Of a stretch of DNA of 64,000 nt, positions 9,022 to 17,318 are shown in pieces (the stretch's first letter is position 1; each line of letters begins with the position of its first letter). This stretch comes from a bacterium (lineage in GTDB: Bacteria > Zhuqueibacterota > Zhuqueibacteria > Zhuqueibacterales > Zhuqueibacteraceae). Location: contig JAKLJX010000001.1 of the NCBI GenBank assembly GCA_023150945.1, positions 739,693-803,692 of the forward strand. The letters run 5' to 3'. The notes beneath the pieces were generated by a model that saw nothing but the letters and a program-made list of their open reading frames with translations, searched no databases and was not told where the DNA came from. Made by a program: the position numbers and the translations under genes.

Positions 9022-10674
9022 ATGAGAACGAAAATGACGACACTTCGCCAAGGCTTACGCTGCCGCCTGTCTCTTGCCACCCTCGGCGCGACAGTCTTTA
9101 TCGCTGCCGGCGCTGCGCTGAATGTTTTTGCCGCGACTGAAGGCGAACACCAGAATGGCAATTCGAAGCATGCGCCGCTGCTGCCCGCCGGCATGGACAC
9201 TGTCGTCATTGCGCGCGTCGGCAATCTCGATATTACCGCCGAAGAATTTCTATTGAGCTATGAATTCGGCCCGGCTTTCGTCAAGAAACATGGCAAGCCG
9301 GTTGAGCGCTATCTTGATTTCATGATCAATGAAAAACTGCTGGCGTTGGACGGCTATGCGCTCGGTTTTGCGAAAGACCAGGAAGTCGCGACGATGCTCA
9401 CAGAAATCGAGGGCGATCTCGCCACCGAGGAGCTTTATCGTGATGACATCCTGAGCCAGGTCGTGATCGACGAGAAGGAGCTCGTTCAAGCGATCGACAA
9501 GGAACGCATTCACCTCGAATTGAAGTGGCTGTTTGCTGCGGGCCGCGCTGACCTCGCAAAGTATCTCGCCCAACTCTCGCAGGGCGCGCCGTTTGATACG
9601 CTTTTCCAGCAACAACTCAATGATTCCGTACAAATCGGAAATCGCTCCCTTGCGACCACACGATTTCGCCTGGAGGACTCGAATCCGGAAATGGCGCAGG
9701 TCGTCGACACGCTGTCGTACGGCAAGGTCTCACCGCCGATCGCAGCGCCGGATGGGTTCTATCTCGTCAAAGTCACGAACAAATGGACGAATGCCATCAT
9801 GACGCAAACGGAACATGCGGAACTGAAACAAGCTGTGCTGCGCGCGCTGCGCCAGCGGCAGGCTGATGCGCTTTCTGACCGTTATGTCAATGACCTCATG
9901 CGAAATCAGAATCCTATCATTAACCGGCGAACTTTCAATATCCTGCGCGCGCTTGTTGGCAAAACCGTTCTTTCACCTGAAAAATACCAAGATTGGAATT
10001 TGACCGGAAAGTTGATGTCCGAAGCCGGCCCCCTCGACTCGCTCGACATGGAACGTTACCGCAATCAGACTTTGGTCCGTTTGCAGAACGACAACCTGCT
10101 GCTGGGTGATTTCTGGACTTGGTATCAAGCGCGCCGCGCTTACATCCGATTCGACAGCGATTCGCCACAGCGCTTCTTTGCATCGCTAAAGCAAATGGTC
10201 TGGCGCAGCGTGCGGGACAAGCTGCTCATCGACCGGGCGCGGCAACGAGGATTGCAAGAGCGGCTAACGGTTCGAAGGCAAAAGCAATGGTGGGAGGAAA
10301 AACTGGTTTACGCCAGAATGAAGCAGGAAATGCTCGACGCGATTCGCCTCACCGAGGAACAGGCGAAGCATTTCTATCAACAGAAGCTGCGGCAATATCG
10401 TGATCAAACCGGAATGACCCTGCCGTATGAGAAAGTGACGGACCAGGTGCGCCAGGATTGTTATGCTGAGGCATTGGCAAGAAATCTATTTCGCGCCGTC
10501 AACGTGTTGAAGAATAAATACCCGGTGCAGGTCAATCGCGCAGCGCTGGAGGCTCTACCCATCGAGGCGGCGCCGGACCTGAAAGCCTTTGACCTGATCA
10601 CCGCGAAGAAGGGCGGCACCTTCCCTCGTCCCGCAACTCCGACGATTGATTTTGATTGGAAGCTGTGGGAATGA
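9022..10674 (+). CDS. SurA/PpiC-like periplasmic peptidyl-prolyl isomerase
   Basis: A 550-residue exported foldase. It has a hydrophobic N-terminal segment (LGATVFIAAGAALNVFAA), a SurA-like helical chaperone region (about 60-165) and a parvulin-type rotamase domain (about 165-255, ending PIAAPDGFYLVKVTNK). A long helical C-terminal half follows. Such proteins chaperone outer-membrane barrels through the periplasm. ATG at 9022 starts 37 bp after the PorV-like stop; another ATG at 9034 is possible. A longer frame overlapping the PorV-like gene (to 8788) has no signal peptide and is not favoured. The position suggests help in folding the co-encoded barrels. Confidence 0.82.
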   Translation: MRTKMTTLRQGLRCRLSLATLGATVFIAAGAALNVFAATEGEHQNGNSKHAPLLPAGMDTVVIARVGNLDITAEEFLLSYEFGPAFVKKHGKPVERYLDFMINEKLLALDGYALGFAKDQEVATMLTEIEGDLATEELYRDDILSQVVIDEKELVQAIDKERIHLELKWLFAAGRADLAKYLAQLSQGAPFDTLFQQQLNDSVQIGNRSLATTRFRLEDSNPEMAQVVDTLSYGKVSPPIAAPDGFYLVKVTNKWTNAIMTQTEHAELKQAVLRALRQRQADALSDRYVNDLMRNQNPIINRRTFNILRALVGKTVLSPEKYQDWNLTGKLMSEAGPLDSLDMERYRNQTLVRLQNDNLLLGDFWTWYQARRAYIRFDSDSPQRFFASLKQMVWRSVRDKLLIDRARQRGLQERLTVRRQKQWWEEKLVYARMKQEMLDAIRLTEEQAKHFYQQKLRQYRDQTGMTLPYEKVTDQVRQDCYAEALARNLFRAVNVLKNKYPVQVNRAALEALPIEAAPDLKAFDLITAKKGGTFPRPATPTIDFDWKLWE

Positions 10675-10731
10675 TTTCCGGATGGATTTCGAACAGCGAC
10701 GAAGACATCAGGGAAATGTCATGCTGTAAGC

Positions 10732-10777
10732 ATCCTTTTTCGAATTGCGCGCAACGCTGTATTGAAAAGGGATTCCT
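10732..10777. repeat. 46-nt inverted-repeat element, copy 1
   Basis: Imperfect inverted repeat: ATCCTTTTTCG at the left, TATTGAAAAGGGATTCCT at the right, about 17 nt apart. A second element of identical length and arrangement is at 14021-14066. Both lie after one gene's stop and before the next gene's start. There is no T-run after the stem, so it is not a clear intrinsic terminator; an operator or processing hairpin is possible. Confidence 0.55.
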
Positions 10778-10818
10778 TCTGAATAACCTCAAATGAGGAA
10801 CCGCATTTCAATTTGTCA

Positions 10819-13800
10819 ATGCTCAGCCCAACAAAATCGCTGCTGCCGGCACGAATTGTATTTGCCATCGCTGCGGCATTTTTGCTGTTCACCACCAGCG
10901 CGGCGCAGCAAATCGCCATCAATCGCATCGAGATGATGCCGAATCTGCCGGCGCCCTATGACATGCGCAATTGGAAGCAAGTGGCGCTGGGGTATGACTC
11001 GCTGGTCTTCGATTTCGACCTCGCCGGCCAGTATCTGCCGCTCATTTGGTGGCGCACCAACACCGTGAACTATCCCAACCATATCAGCTTTGGATTGCAC
11101 ACGGTGGTCGGCACCACGGCGCCCAACTCCGCTGAGGCCATTAATGCGCTGCCGGCGGTCATCAGCGCCAGTCTGGTGGGAATCGACAAGAGCCAGCAAA
11201 ATAGCCAGAATTGGGTGTTGCTGTGCGAGGAGTTTTTCAACCGGCGGCCGGAGGAGAATGTCTACCTCAATCATCCGGTGACGCAAAGCGGCGATGATTG
11301 GTGGTACGCCACCATGCCCAATGTTTTTTTCTATCAGCTCTACGACCGGTATCCCAACAACGGCGATTTTGCCTTTCAATTCACTTCTGTTGCCAATCAG
11401 TGGTTGCAGGCTGTTGAGAAGATGGGTGGCCGCGCCACGCCGTGGAATGTTCCGAACATGAATTATCGCGGCTGGTATCTTGCCACCATGACGCCGCACA
11501 CGGCCGGCGTGCCCGAACCGGAAGCTGCCGGCGCGATCGCTTGGCTGTTGTATAATGCTTATGTTGAAACCGGCAATTTGAAGTATCGCCACGGCGCCGA
11601 ATGGGCCATGGAATTCTTGAGCAATTGGAATTCAAATCCCTCTTATGAACTGCAACTGCCCTACGGCGTCTACACCGCTGCGCGCATGAATGCCGAACTC
11701 GGAACAACGTACGACATTGCCAAAATGCTCAACTGGTGTTTCGAAATCGGGCCGCTGCGGCAATGGGGCGCCATCGTCGAGAATTGGGGCGGCTACGACT
11801 GCCACGGCTTGATCGGTGAAGTGGGCAGTAACGGCTATGCGTTTGCGATGAACACCTTCGAGCACATCGGCGCGCTGGTTCCGCTCGTGCGTTATGATGA
11901 CCGCTTCGCCCGCGCCCTCGGCAAGTGGGTGCTGAATGCAGCCAATGCGGCGCGGCTGTTTTATCCCAAATATTTGCCCAATCAAAACCAGGACAGCGAA
12001 GAATGGTCGCAGCAATACGATCCCAACTCCTATATCGCACATGAAGCCTTGCGCGAATCTGCATTTGGCGCCAGCCCGTACGCCACCGGCGATGCCATCA
12101 GCGGCGGATGGGGAAGGACGAATCTGGCGTTGTATGGGTCATCGCATGTGGGCATCCTGGGCGGCATCATCGCCACGACCAATATCGAAAAGATTTTGCA
12201 ACTGAATGTTTTGGAAACCGACCATTTTCATGGCAACGCGTATCCCACGTTTCTCTATTTCAATCCCTATGAGGCAGAGAAATCCGTTGAGATTGAAGTT
12301 GGCAGCGGTCAACATGATCTTTATGATGCTGTCAGTAACAGTTTTCTGCAAACTGGCGTGAGCGGAAAAGCCGCGATTTCAATTCCTGCCAATGCCGCAG
12401 TCTTGGTCGCAATTACCCCGGCCGGTGGCGAAGTGACCTACGATCTCGACAAAATGTTCGTCGATGGTGTCGTTGTCGATTATCGCTCCGGCCACGCTGT
12501 ATCAAATTATCCGCCGCGCATCAAAGGCCTGGCCGCGAAAAAGTCGCAGCTACTCCTCGGCGAAAGTACGACGATCTATTGCACGGCGACTGATCGAAAC
12601 GCGGAAGAATTATCCTACACGTGGCAAGCAACCGGCGGAACGATCACCGGCACGGGCGCACAGATTGACTGGACGGCGCCGGCTTCGCAGGGAAATTACA
12701 CCGTTCAGTGTTTCGTGCATGATGGCCACGGCGGCCGCGACTCGGCGATAGTGCAACTCGAAGTCCTGGCCGCAATCAATCACGCCCCGAGCATTGCTGC
12801 GTTGACCGCCCGTCCCGGCAAGATCGATTTGGGCGCAACGACAGAATTGACCTGCACCGCGAATGATCCCGATGGCGATACCTTATCCTATTCCTGGCTG
12901 GTGGCAAGCGGCACGTTGACTGGCAGCGATTCGATTGTCACTTGGACAGCGCCGATAAGCGAAGGTGATTATTTCATTGTCTGCAAGATCGAAGATAGCC
13001 GCGGTGGTCAGGCGGTTGATAGCATCGGCGTGCGTGTTCGTGATTTCTCGAAAACTCAGACTGGTGATCTCGTTGCCTTCTATCCATTCAACGGCAATGC
13101 CAATGATGCAAGCGGCAACGGCAACAATGGCACGGTTGCCGGCGCGCTGCTTGTCGCTGATCGTTTTGGCCAAGCTAATCGTGCGTACGCTTTTGACGGC
13201 GTGGATGACTATGTTCGAATTCCAAATCAGCCCGTTCTCAATTTCCAGCAAGCCCTTACCATCAGCTTTTGGATGAAGATCGGGCAATTTTATGATCGCG
13301 AGGCTTATCCCATCTCACATGGCAATTGGGAAAACCGCTGGAAGGTTTCGATCACGAACGGCGGCGGCCGCTGGACGGTGAAAACCAATCATTCCGTCAA
13401 TGCCGGTATCAAAGATTTGGATTCGAAAACCAAATTTGTTGTGGACAAGTGGTACAACCTCACCGCTCTCTACAGCGGCTCCGATTTCGAGATCTACGTG
13501 AACGGCGAGCTGGATGCTTTCTCTTCCTGGTCCGGCGCCCTCCTGCAAACCACGATTGATTTGATGATCGGGCAAGTTCTGCCCAACAATCGGAATTATA
13601 ATTTCAAAGGTGTGATTGACGACGTTCGCATTTACAACTACGCGCTCTCCGTCGCGGAGATCGAAAATTTGTATGATCTAGGCACTGCTGTTGATAGCCG
13701 GCAACAGAATGCAGTGCCTTTCGAAAATGCTTTGCGGCAAAATTACCCCAATCCGTTTAACGCGCAAACGACGATTCGTTATCAACTCCGCCACGCCGGA

Positions 13801-13998
13801 CATGTCACCATCAAAATCTATGATTTACTTGGGCACGAAGTGCGGTTGCTCGCTGATCAGCAAAAACCGGCAGGCGATTATTCGGTGCAGTGGGATGGAA
13901 AAAATGGTCACGGCCGGTATGTCACTTCCGGCATCTACGTGTATGAGATGAAGGCAGGAGAGTTCGTTGAGAGACGCAAGCTAATAATGTTGAAATAA
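10819..13998 (+). CDS. Secreted multidomain protein: unknown N-terminal region, two PKD/Ig-like domains, LamG, type IX sorting domain
   Basis: An exported protein of 1059 residues. A signal peptide (about 1-27, ending TTSAAQQ) is followed by a region of about 500 residues rich in W, Y and N that looks mostly helical, and that I cannot assign to a family. Two PKD/Ig-like domains follow (about 560-650 and 653-745, each ending in a W-T-A-P...GxY pattern), then a LamG/concanavalin-like domain (about 747-955, FYPFNGNANDASGNG...YAFDGVDDYV). The last is a type IX sorting domain (NYPNPFN near 974, ending RRKLIMLK). ATG at 10819 is used; a TTG at 10813 is closer to the GAGGA at 10795. LamG often binds carbohydrate, and the next genes encode sugar uptake and mannoside breakdown, so a role with an extracellular glycan is plausible. 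Confidence 0.75.
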   Translation: MLSPTKSLLPARIVFAIAAAFLLFTTSAAQQIAINRIEMMPNLPAPYDMRNWKQVALGYDSLVFDFDLAGQYLPLIWWRTNTVNYPNHISFGLHTVVGTTAPNSAEAINALPAVISASLVGIDKSQQNSQNWVLLCEEFFNRRPEENVYLNHPVTQSGDDWWYATMPNVFFYQLYDRYPNNGDFAFQFTSVANQWLQAVEKMGGRATPWNVPNMNYRGWYLATMTPHTAGVPEPEAAGAIAWLLYNAYVETGNLKYRHGAEWAMEFLSNWNSNPSYELQLPYGVYTAARMNAELGTTYDIAKMLNWCFEIGPLRQWGAIVENWGGYDCHGLIGEVGSNGYAFAMNTFEHIGALVPLVRYDDRFARALGKWVLNAANAARLFYPKYLPNQNQDSEEWSQQYDPNSYIAHEALRESAFGASPYATGDAISGGWGRTNLALYGSSHVGILGGIIATTNIEKILQLNVLETDHFHGNAYPTFLYFNPYEAEKSVEIEVGSGQHDLYDAVSNSFLQTGVSGKAAISIPANAAVLVAITPAGGEVTYDLDKMFVDGVVVDYRSGHAVSNYPPRIKGLAAKKSQLLLGESTTIYCTATDRNAEELSYTWQATGGTITGTGAQIDWTAPASQGNYTVQCFVHDGHGGRDSAIVQLEVLAAINHAPSIAALTARPGKIDLGATTELTCTANDPDGDTLSYSWLVASGTLTGSDSIVTWTAPISEGDYFIVCKIEDSRGGQAVDSIGVRVRDFSKTQTGDLVAFYPFNGNANDASGNGNNGTVAGALLVADRFGQANRAYAFDGVDDYVRIPNQPVLNFQQALTISFWMKIGQFYDREAYPISHGNWENRWKVSITNGGGRWTVKTNHSVNAGIKDLDSKTKFVVDKWYNLTALYSGSDFEIYVNGELDAFSSWSGALLQTTIDLMIGQVLPNNRNYNFKGVIDDVRIYNYALSVAEIENLYDLGTAVDSRQQNAVPFENALRQNYPNPFNAQTTIRYQLRHAGHVTIKIYDLLGHEVRLLADQQKPAGDYSVQWDGKNGHGRYVTSGIYVYEMKAGEFVERRKLIMLK

Positions 13999-14020
13999 TC
14001 ATTGCTGTCATTCTGGAAGA

Positions 14021-14066
14021 ATCCTTTTTCGCACAAGTACCATACTTGATATTGAAAAAGATTCCT
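14021..14066. repeat. 46-nt inverted-repeat element, copy 2
   Basis: Same layout and length as 10732-10777: ATCCTTTTTCG on the left and TATTGAAAAAGATTCCT on the right, with an unrelated loop. It lies about 54 bp upstream of the sugar-binding lipoprotein start. Confidence 0.55.
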
Positions 14067-14119
14067 GGGCAACAACGTTGAGGTTTACCGGTCATTTCTT
14101 TCTGACGGAATTTCTGCAA

Positions 14120-15439
14120 ATGCAGTCGCTGACACGATTGAAAAGAATCAACCGAAAAATATTTGTCCACTACCTTTGGTTCGTGAGTGTTTTAGGACTT
14201 CTCGCTACCCTCTTTGCGAGCGGCTGCCGCAGCGAGAAAGTTTACAGCCGCCCGGAGTTGCTCTATTGGTCCGCCAACAATCCCTATGAGCAAGAAGTGG
14301 CGCGCGCGGTGGTGAAAGAGTGGAACGAAAAACATCCCGCGATGCGTGTCCATCATCAACCGATTCCGGAGGGCCAGTCCAGTGAGGAAGTGATTCTCGC
14401 GGCCATCGCCGGTCGCACCACGCCCGACATTTATTCCAACACCTGGCCCGGTGACGTTGAATTTTATGTGCGCGCCAAAGCGCTCATCAATCTCGACCAA
14501 TTTGCAGATTGCGACAGTGTGCTCAACTCGCGTTGCGCTGCCGACGTTGTGGCGCAATCCCGTTCGCGCGACGGCAAGCTCTATCAGATGCCATGGAAGA
14601 CGAATCCCATCATGATGATGTACAACGTCAAGCTGCTCCGGCAAGCGGGGTTTGATAAAGCGCCGGCGACTTACTCGGAGTTTCTTGCGGCTGCGGCAAA
14701 GTTGAGAAAAGAGTTGTCCTGCTGGATGGGCATCATTGACATACGCGTTCTATGGTGGCAACGCTTCTTTGATTTTTATCCATTGTATCTTGCCGCCAGC
14801 GGCGGGAACACGTTGATATCCGGCGACAGCGTATTGTTTGAGAATGCCAGCGCCGTCGCGACCATGAATTTTCTGCAAACCGTTTATCGCGAGAATTATT
14901 TTCCCAAGCAAAAAATGACCGCCACCGGTGATTTTTTTCTTTTGGGGAAAGCTGCGACGCGCTTCACCGGCCCGTGGGAAATTGCCCATGCCGAGAAATT
15001 CAAACCCGAAGGATTCGAATACAACTTCGCGCCGATGCCGGTGCCGGACGGTCACCTTGGGCCGGTTTACACGTACGGCGATTTGAAAAACATCGTCATC
15101 TTTTCAACCTGCCGGCAACCGCAAGCCGCTTGGGAATTTGTCAAATTCATGGTTTCGCGCCGCAACGATTTGCGCCTACTGAAAGCCGCGAGCCAATTGC
15201 CGCTGCGCAAGAACATGCTGGGCGATTCGCTTTTCGCCGATTATTTCGCCAAGAATCCGCGCATGGTTGCCTTCGCGCAGCAAGCCGAGTATGTGCGCGG
15301 CATCGATCAATCGCCGGTGATGAAAGAAGTCTTCGATGCGATCTCACAGGAATACGAGGCCGCCGTGGTGTATGCCGCTAAATCGCCGGAAGCGGCCGTG
15401 CGGGATGCGGCAAAGCGCGTGAGGTTGATTTTGGAATGA
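14120..15439 (+). CDS. ABC sugar transporter substrate-binding lipoprotein
   Basis: A 439-residue extracellular solute-binding protein, family 1 (carbohydrate type). The N-terminus is basic, then hydrophobic (FVSVLGLLATLFASGC), with a lipobox-like ASGC, so the mature protein should be lipid-anchored. The body begins ELLYWSANNPYEQEV and contains TTPDIYSNTWPGD, which fits the hinge and ligand-cleft region of this fold. ATG at 14120 is preferred over the in-frame TTG at 14078 because it leads directly into the signal sequence. Two matching permeases follow. With GH130 and GH2 downstream, a mannose-containing oligosaccharide is the best guess for the ligand. Confidence 0.88.
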   Translation: MQSLTRLKRINRKIFVHYLWFVSVLGLLATLFASGCRSEKVYSRPELLYWSANNPYEQEVARAVVKEWNEKHPAMRVHHQPIPEGQSSEEVILAAIAGRTTPDIYSNTWPGDVEFYVRAKALINLDQFADCDSVLNSRCAADVVAQSRSRDGKLYQMPWKTNPIMMMYNVKLLRQAGFDKAPATYSEFLAAAAKLRKELSCWMGIIDIRVLWWQRFFDFYPLYLAASGGNTLISGDSVLFENASAVATMNFLQTVYRENYFPKQKMTATGDFFLLGKAATRFTGPWEIAHAEKFKPEGFEYNFAPMPVPDGHLGPVYTYGDLKNIVIFSTCRQPQAAWEFVKFMVSRRNDLRLLKAASQLPLRKNMLGDSLFADYFAKNPRMVAFAQQAEYVRGIDQSPVMKEVFDAISQEYEAAVVYAAKSPEAAVRDAAKRVRLILE

Positions 15440-15440
15440 G

Positions 15441-15531
15441 GTTCGTAGTCGCCCCTCAGGGGCAAAACGTTTTGTTGGTTGAACAATTTCCAACTTTTTC
15501 AAGATTGACGCCTAAAGGCACAACTACAAAC
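15441..15531. repeat. Small non-coding palindromic element with terminal inverted repeats
   Basis: A 91-bp element bounded by GTTCGTAGT (15441-15449) and ACTACAAAC (15523-15531), inverted repeats with one mismatch. Inside are an internal palindrome (GCCCCTCAGGGGC) and a GCCTAAAGGC palindrome. It begins one base after the stop of the binding-protein gene and ends 7 bp before the permease start. It looks like a miniature interspersed repeat inside an operon; no target duplication is visible. Confidence 0.6.
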
Positions 15532-15538
15532 ATAAAAT

Positions 15539-16393
15539 ATGCGCCGTCGCAATCACACAGGCTATTTGTTTGTCACCCCCTACGCGCTGCATTTCGCCAT
15601 TTTCATTGGCTTCCCGCTCGTGTTCTCGCTGGTGCTGCTCTTTCACCGCTGGGACATTGTGTCGCCGATGGTGTGGGTGGGCTTGGATAACTTTGCCAAA
15701 CTTTTTCACGACAATCTGTTTTGGCAGGCGATGCTGAACACCGGCGTCTTCCTGCTGTTGCACATTCCGCTGCAGCTCGTCGTCGCGTTGTTTCTGGCCA
15801 TTCAGTTGAATCAGCGCATCAAATTGCGGGGATTTTTCCGCGCCGCGTTCTTTCTGCCGGTGGTCGTGAGCGGCGTGGTCATTGCGATTCTGTGGGATCA
15901 GCTTTATGCCAAAGACACCGGTGTGCTCAATGCGTTGCTGACGCAAATCGGTTTGCCGAAAATCGGCTGGCTGACCGAGCCGAAGATGGCCATGCCGTCG
16001 ATTGCGCTCATGGCCACGTGGAAAAACGTCGGGTTGTATATCGTGCTCTTTCTGGTCGGCCTGCAAAGCGTACCGCCGCAGATGTACGAAGCCGCCAGCA
16101 TCGATGGCGCCGGCGCCTGGCAAAAATTCCGGCGCGTCACGCTGCCGATGCTGAATCCCACGATCTTCATGGTCGTTATTCTCTCCACCATTGGCGGCTT
16201 TTCACTTTTCATCGAGCCGTATGTCATGACCGGCGGCGGCCCGATGAATCGCACGCTTTCGGCGATGCTTTACATTTACAAGCAGGGATTTTTCTTCTAT
16301 CACATGGGTTATGCCGCCACCTTGGGATTCGCGTTCGCGGTGATTGTGCTGATGGTGGTCCTCGTGCAGCGGCGACTGGTGGAAAGAGAATGA
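15539..16393 (+). CDS. ABC sugar transporter permease (MalF/UgpA type)
   Basis: A 284-residue inner-membrane permease with about six transmembrane helices. It carries the EAA loop for docking the ATPase (EAASIDGAGAWQKFRRVTLP, about residues 183-202). The N-terminus RRRNHTGYLFVTPYALHFAIF is typical of MalF-like sugar permeases. It follows the binding lipoprotein and precedes a MalG-type permease, forming the membrane part of one importer. No ATPase gene is nearby, so a shared MsmX/MalK-like ATPase elsewhere is assumed. Confidence 0.93.
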   Translation: MRRRNHTGYLFVTPYALHFAIFIGFPLVFSLVLLFHRWDIVSPMVWVGLDNFAKLFHDNLFWQAMLNTGVFLLLHIPLQLVVALFLAIQLNQRIKLRGFFRAAFFLPVVVSGVVIAILWDQLYAKDTGVLNALLTQIGLPKIGWLTEPKMAMPSIALMATWKNVGLYIVLFLVGLQSVPPQMYEAASIDGAGAWQKFRRVTLPMLNPTIFMVVILSTIGGFSLFIEPYVMTGGGPMNRTLSAMLYIYKQGFFFYHMGYAATLGFAFAVIVLMVVLVQRRLVERE

Positions 16394-16404
16394 AGTTTTT
16401 TAAA

Positions 16405-16468
16405 AACCGCTAATCTACGCTAATGCACGCCAATTTTTATTCGCGGTGATTCGCGTTAATTCGCGGTT
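16405..16468. repeat. Imperfect palindromic repeat (AACCGC...GCGGTT)
   Basis: Left arm AACCGCTAATCTACGCTAAT pairs with the reverse complement of ATTCGCGTTAATTCGCGGTT over roughly 30 bp with several mismatches. It lies between the two permease genes, just before the second start codon. A related GATTCGCGGTT segment occurs near 57395-57405. Confidence 0.6.
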
Positions 16469-16502
16469 GTTTGATTTTGTGTCTTTGGATTATTGTAAAG
16501 TC

Positions 16503-17312
16503 ATGACCAAAGTCTGGCGCTACATTTTTCTATCACTCGCAGCCGTCGTTTTCATCTATCCCTTTTTGTGGATGCTCTCCGCCACGCTGCGGCCGGAAAA
16601 CGAAATCGGCGCGTTGAATTTGTTGCCGTCGCGCTGGACGCTGGCGAGCTATGCGGCCGTCTTTCAGAAAATTCCGCTGCTGCGCGCCTTTGCCAACAGC
16701 CTGCTCGTCTCGCTCTCCGTCGTGGCGAGTGTGCTGTTGTTCGGGTCGATGACCGGCTTCGCGCTCTCACGTTTGCAATTTCGCGGCAAGAACGTAATCT
16801 TCATGCTGGTCATTTTCACCATGATTCTGCCGGTGCAGTTGACGCTCATTCCACTTTATATTCTCATGGTGAAGCTCGGCTGGGTGGACACCTATCTTGC
16901 GCTCATCGTGCCTTATGGCATCAATGCCCTCGGCGTGTTGATGTTTCGTCAGGCATTCAAAACCATTCCGCAGGATGTGATCGATGCCGCGCGCATCGAT
17001 GGCGCCAGTGAGTTCGGCATTCTCTTTCGCATCTTCTGGCCACTTTCCGTGCCCACCTTGATCACCGTGGCCATTTTGACGTTCATGGGAATCTGGAACG
17101 AAGTGTTGTGGCCGATCTTGACGATCCGCAAAAGTGAGCTAATGGTGATGCCGCAGCTTGTGGCGTTGTTCGTCACCGGCGGCGCTGCCGAGAGCCAGCT
17201 CGGCGTGCAGTTGGCAGCCGCAACGCTGCTGGCTTTGCCGATAGTGATTGCGTACGCCTTTTTTCAAAAGTATTTTATTGAAAGCATGGCGGCTACAGGA
17301 TTGAAAGAATAA
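16503..17312 (+). CDS. ABC sugar transporter permease (MalG type)
   Basis: A 269-residue inner-membrane permease, partner of the preceding one. It has about six helices. The N-terminal segment VFIYPFLWMLSATLRPENEI is characteristic of MalG-like proteins, and the EAA-like loop is DAARIDGASEFGILFRIFWP. ATG at 16503 is preferred over an upstream GTG at 16446, which would put part of the palindromic repeat into the protein. The stop is only 6 bp from the next start, suggesting co-transcription. Confidence 0.92.
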   Translation: MTKVWRYIFLSLAAVVFIYPFLWMLSATLRPENEIGALNLLPSRWTLASYAAVFQKIPLLRAFANSLLVSLSVVASVLLFGSMTGFALSRLQFRGKNVIFMLVIFTMILPVQLTLIPLYILMVKLGWVDTYLALIVPYGINALGVLMFRQAFKTIPQDVIDAARIDGASEFGILFRIFWPLSVPTLITVAILTFMGIWNEVLWPILTIRKSELMVMPQLVALFVTGGAAESQLGVQLAAATLLALPIVIAYAFFQKYFIESMAATGLKE

Positions 17313-17318
17313 GTCTAT

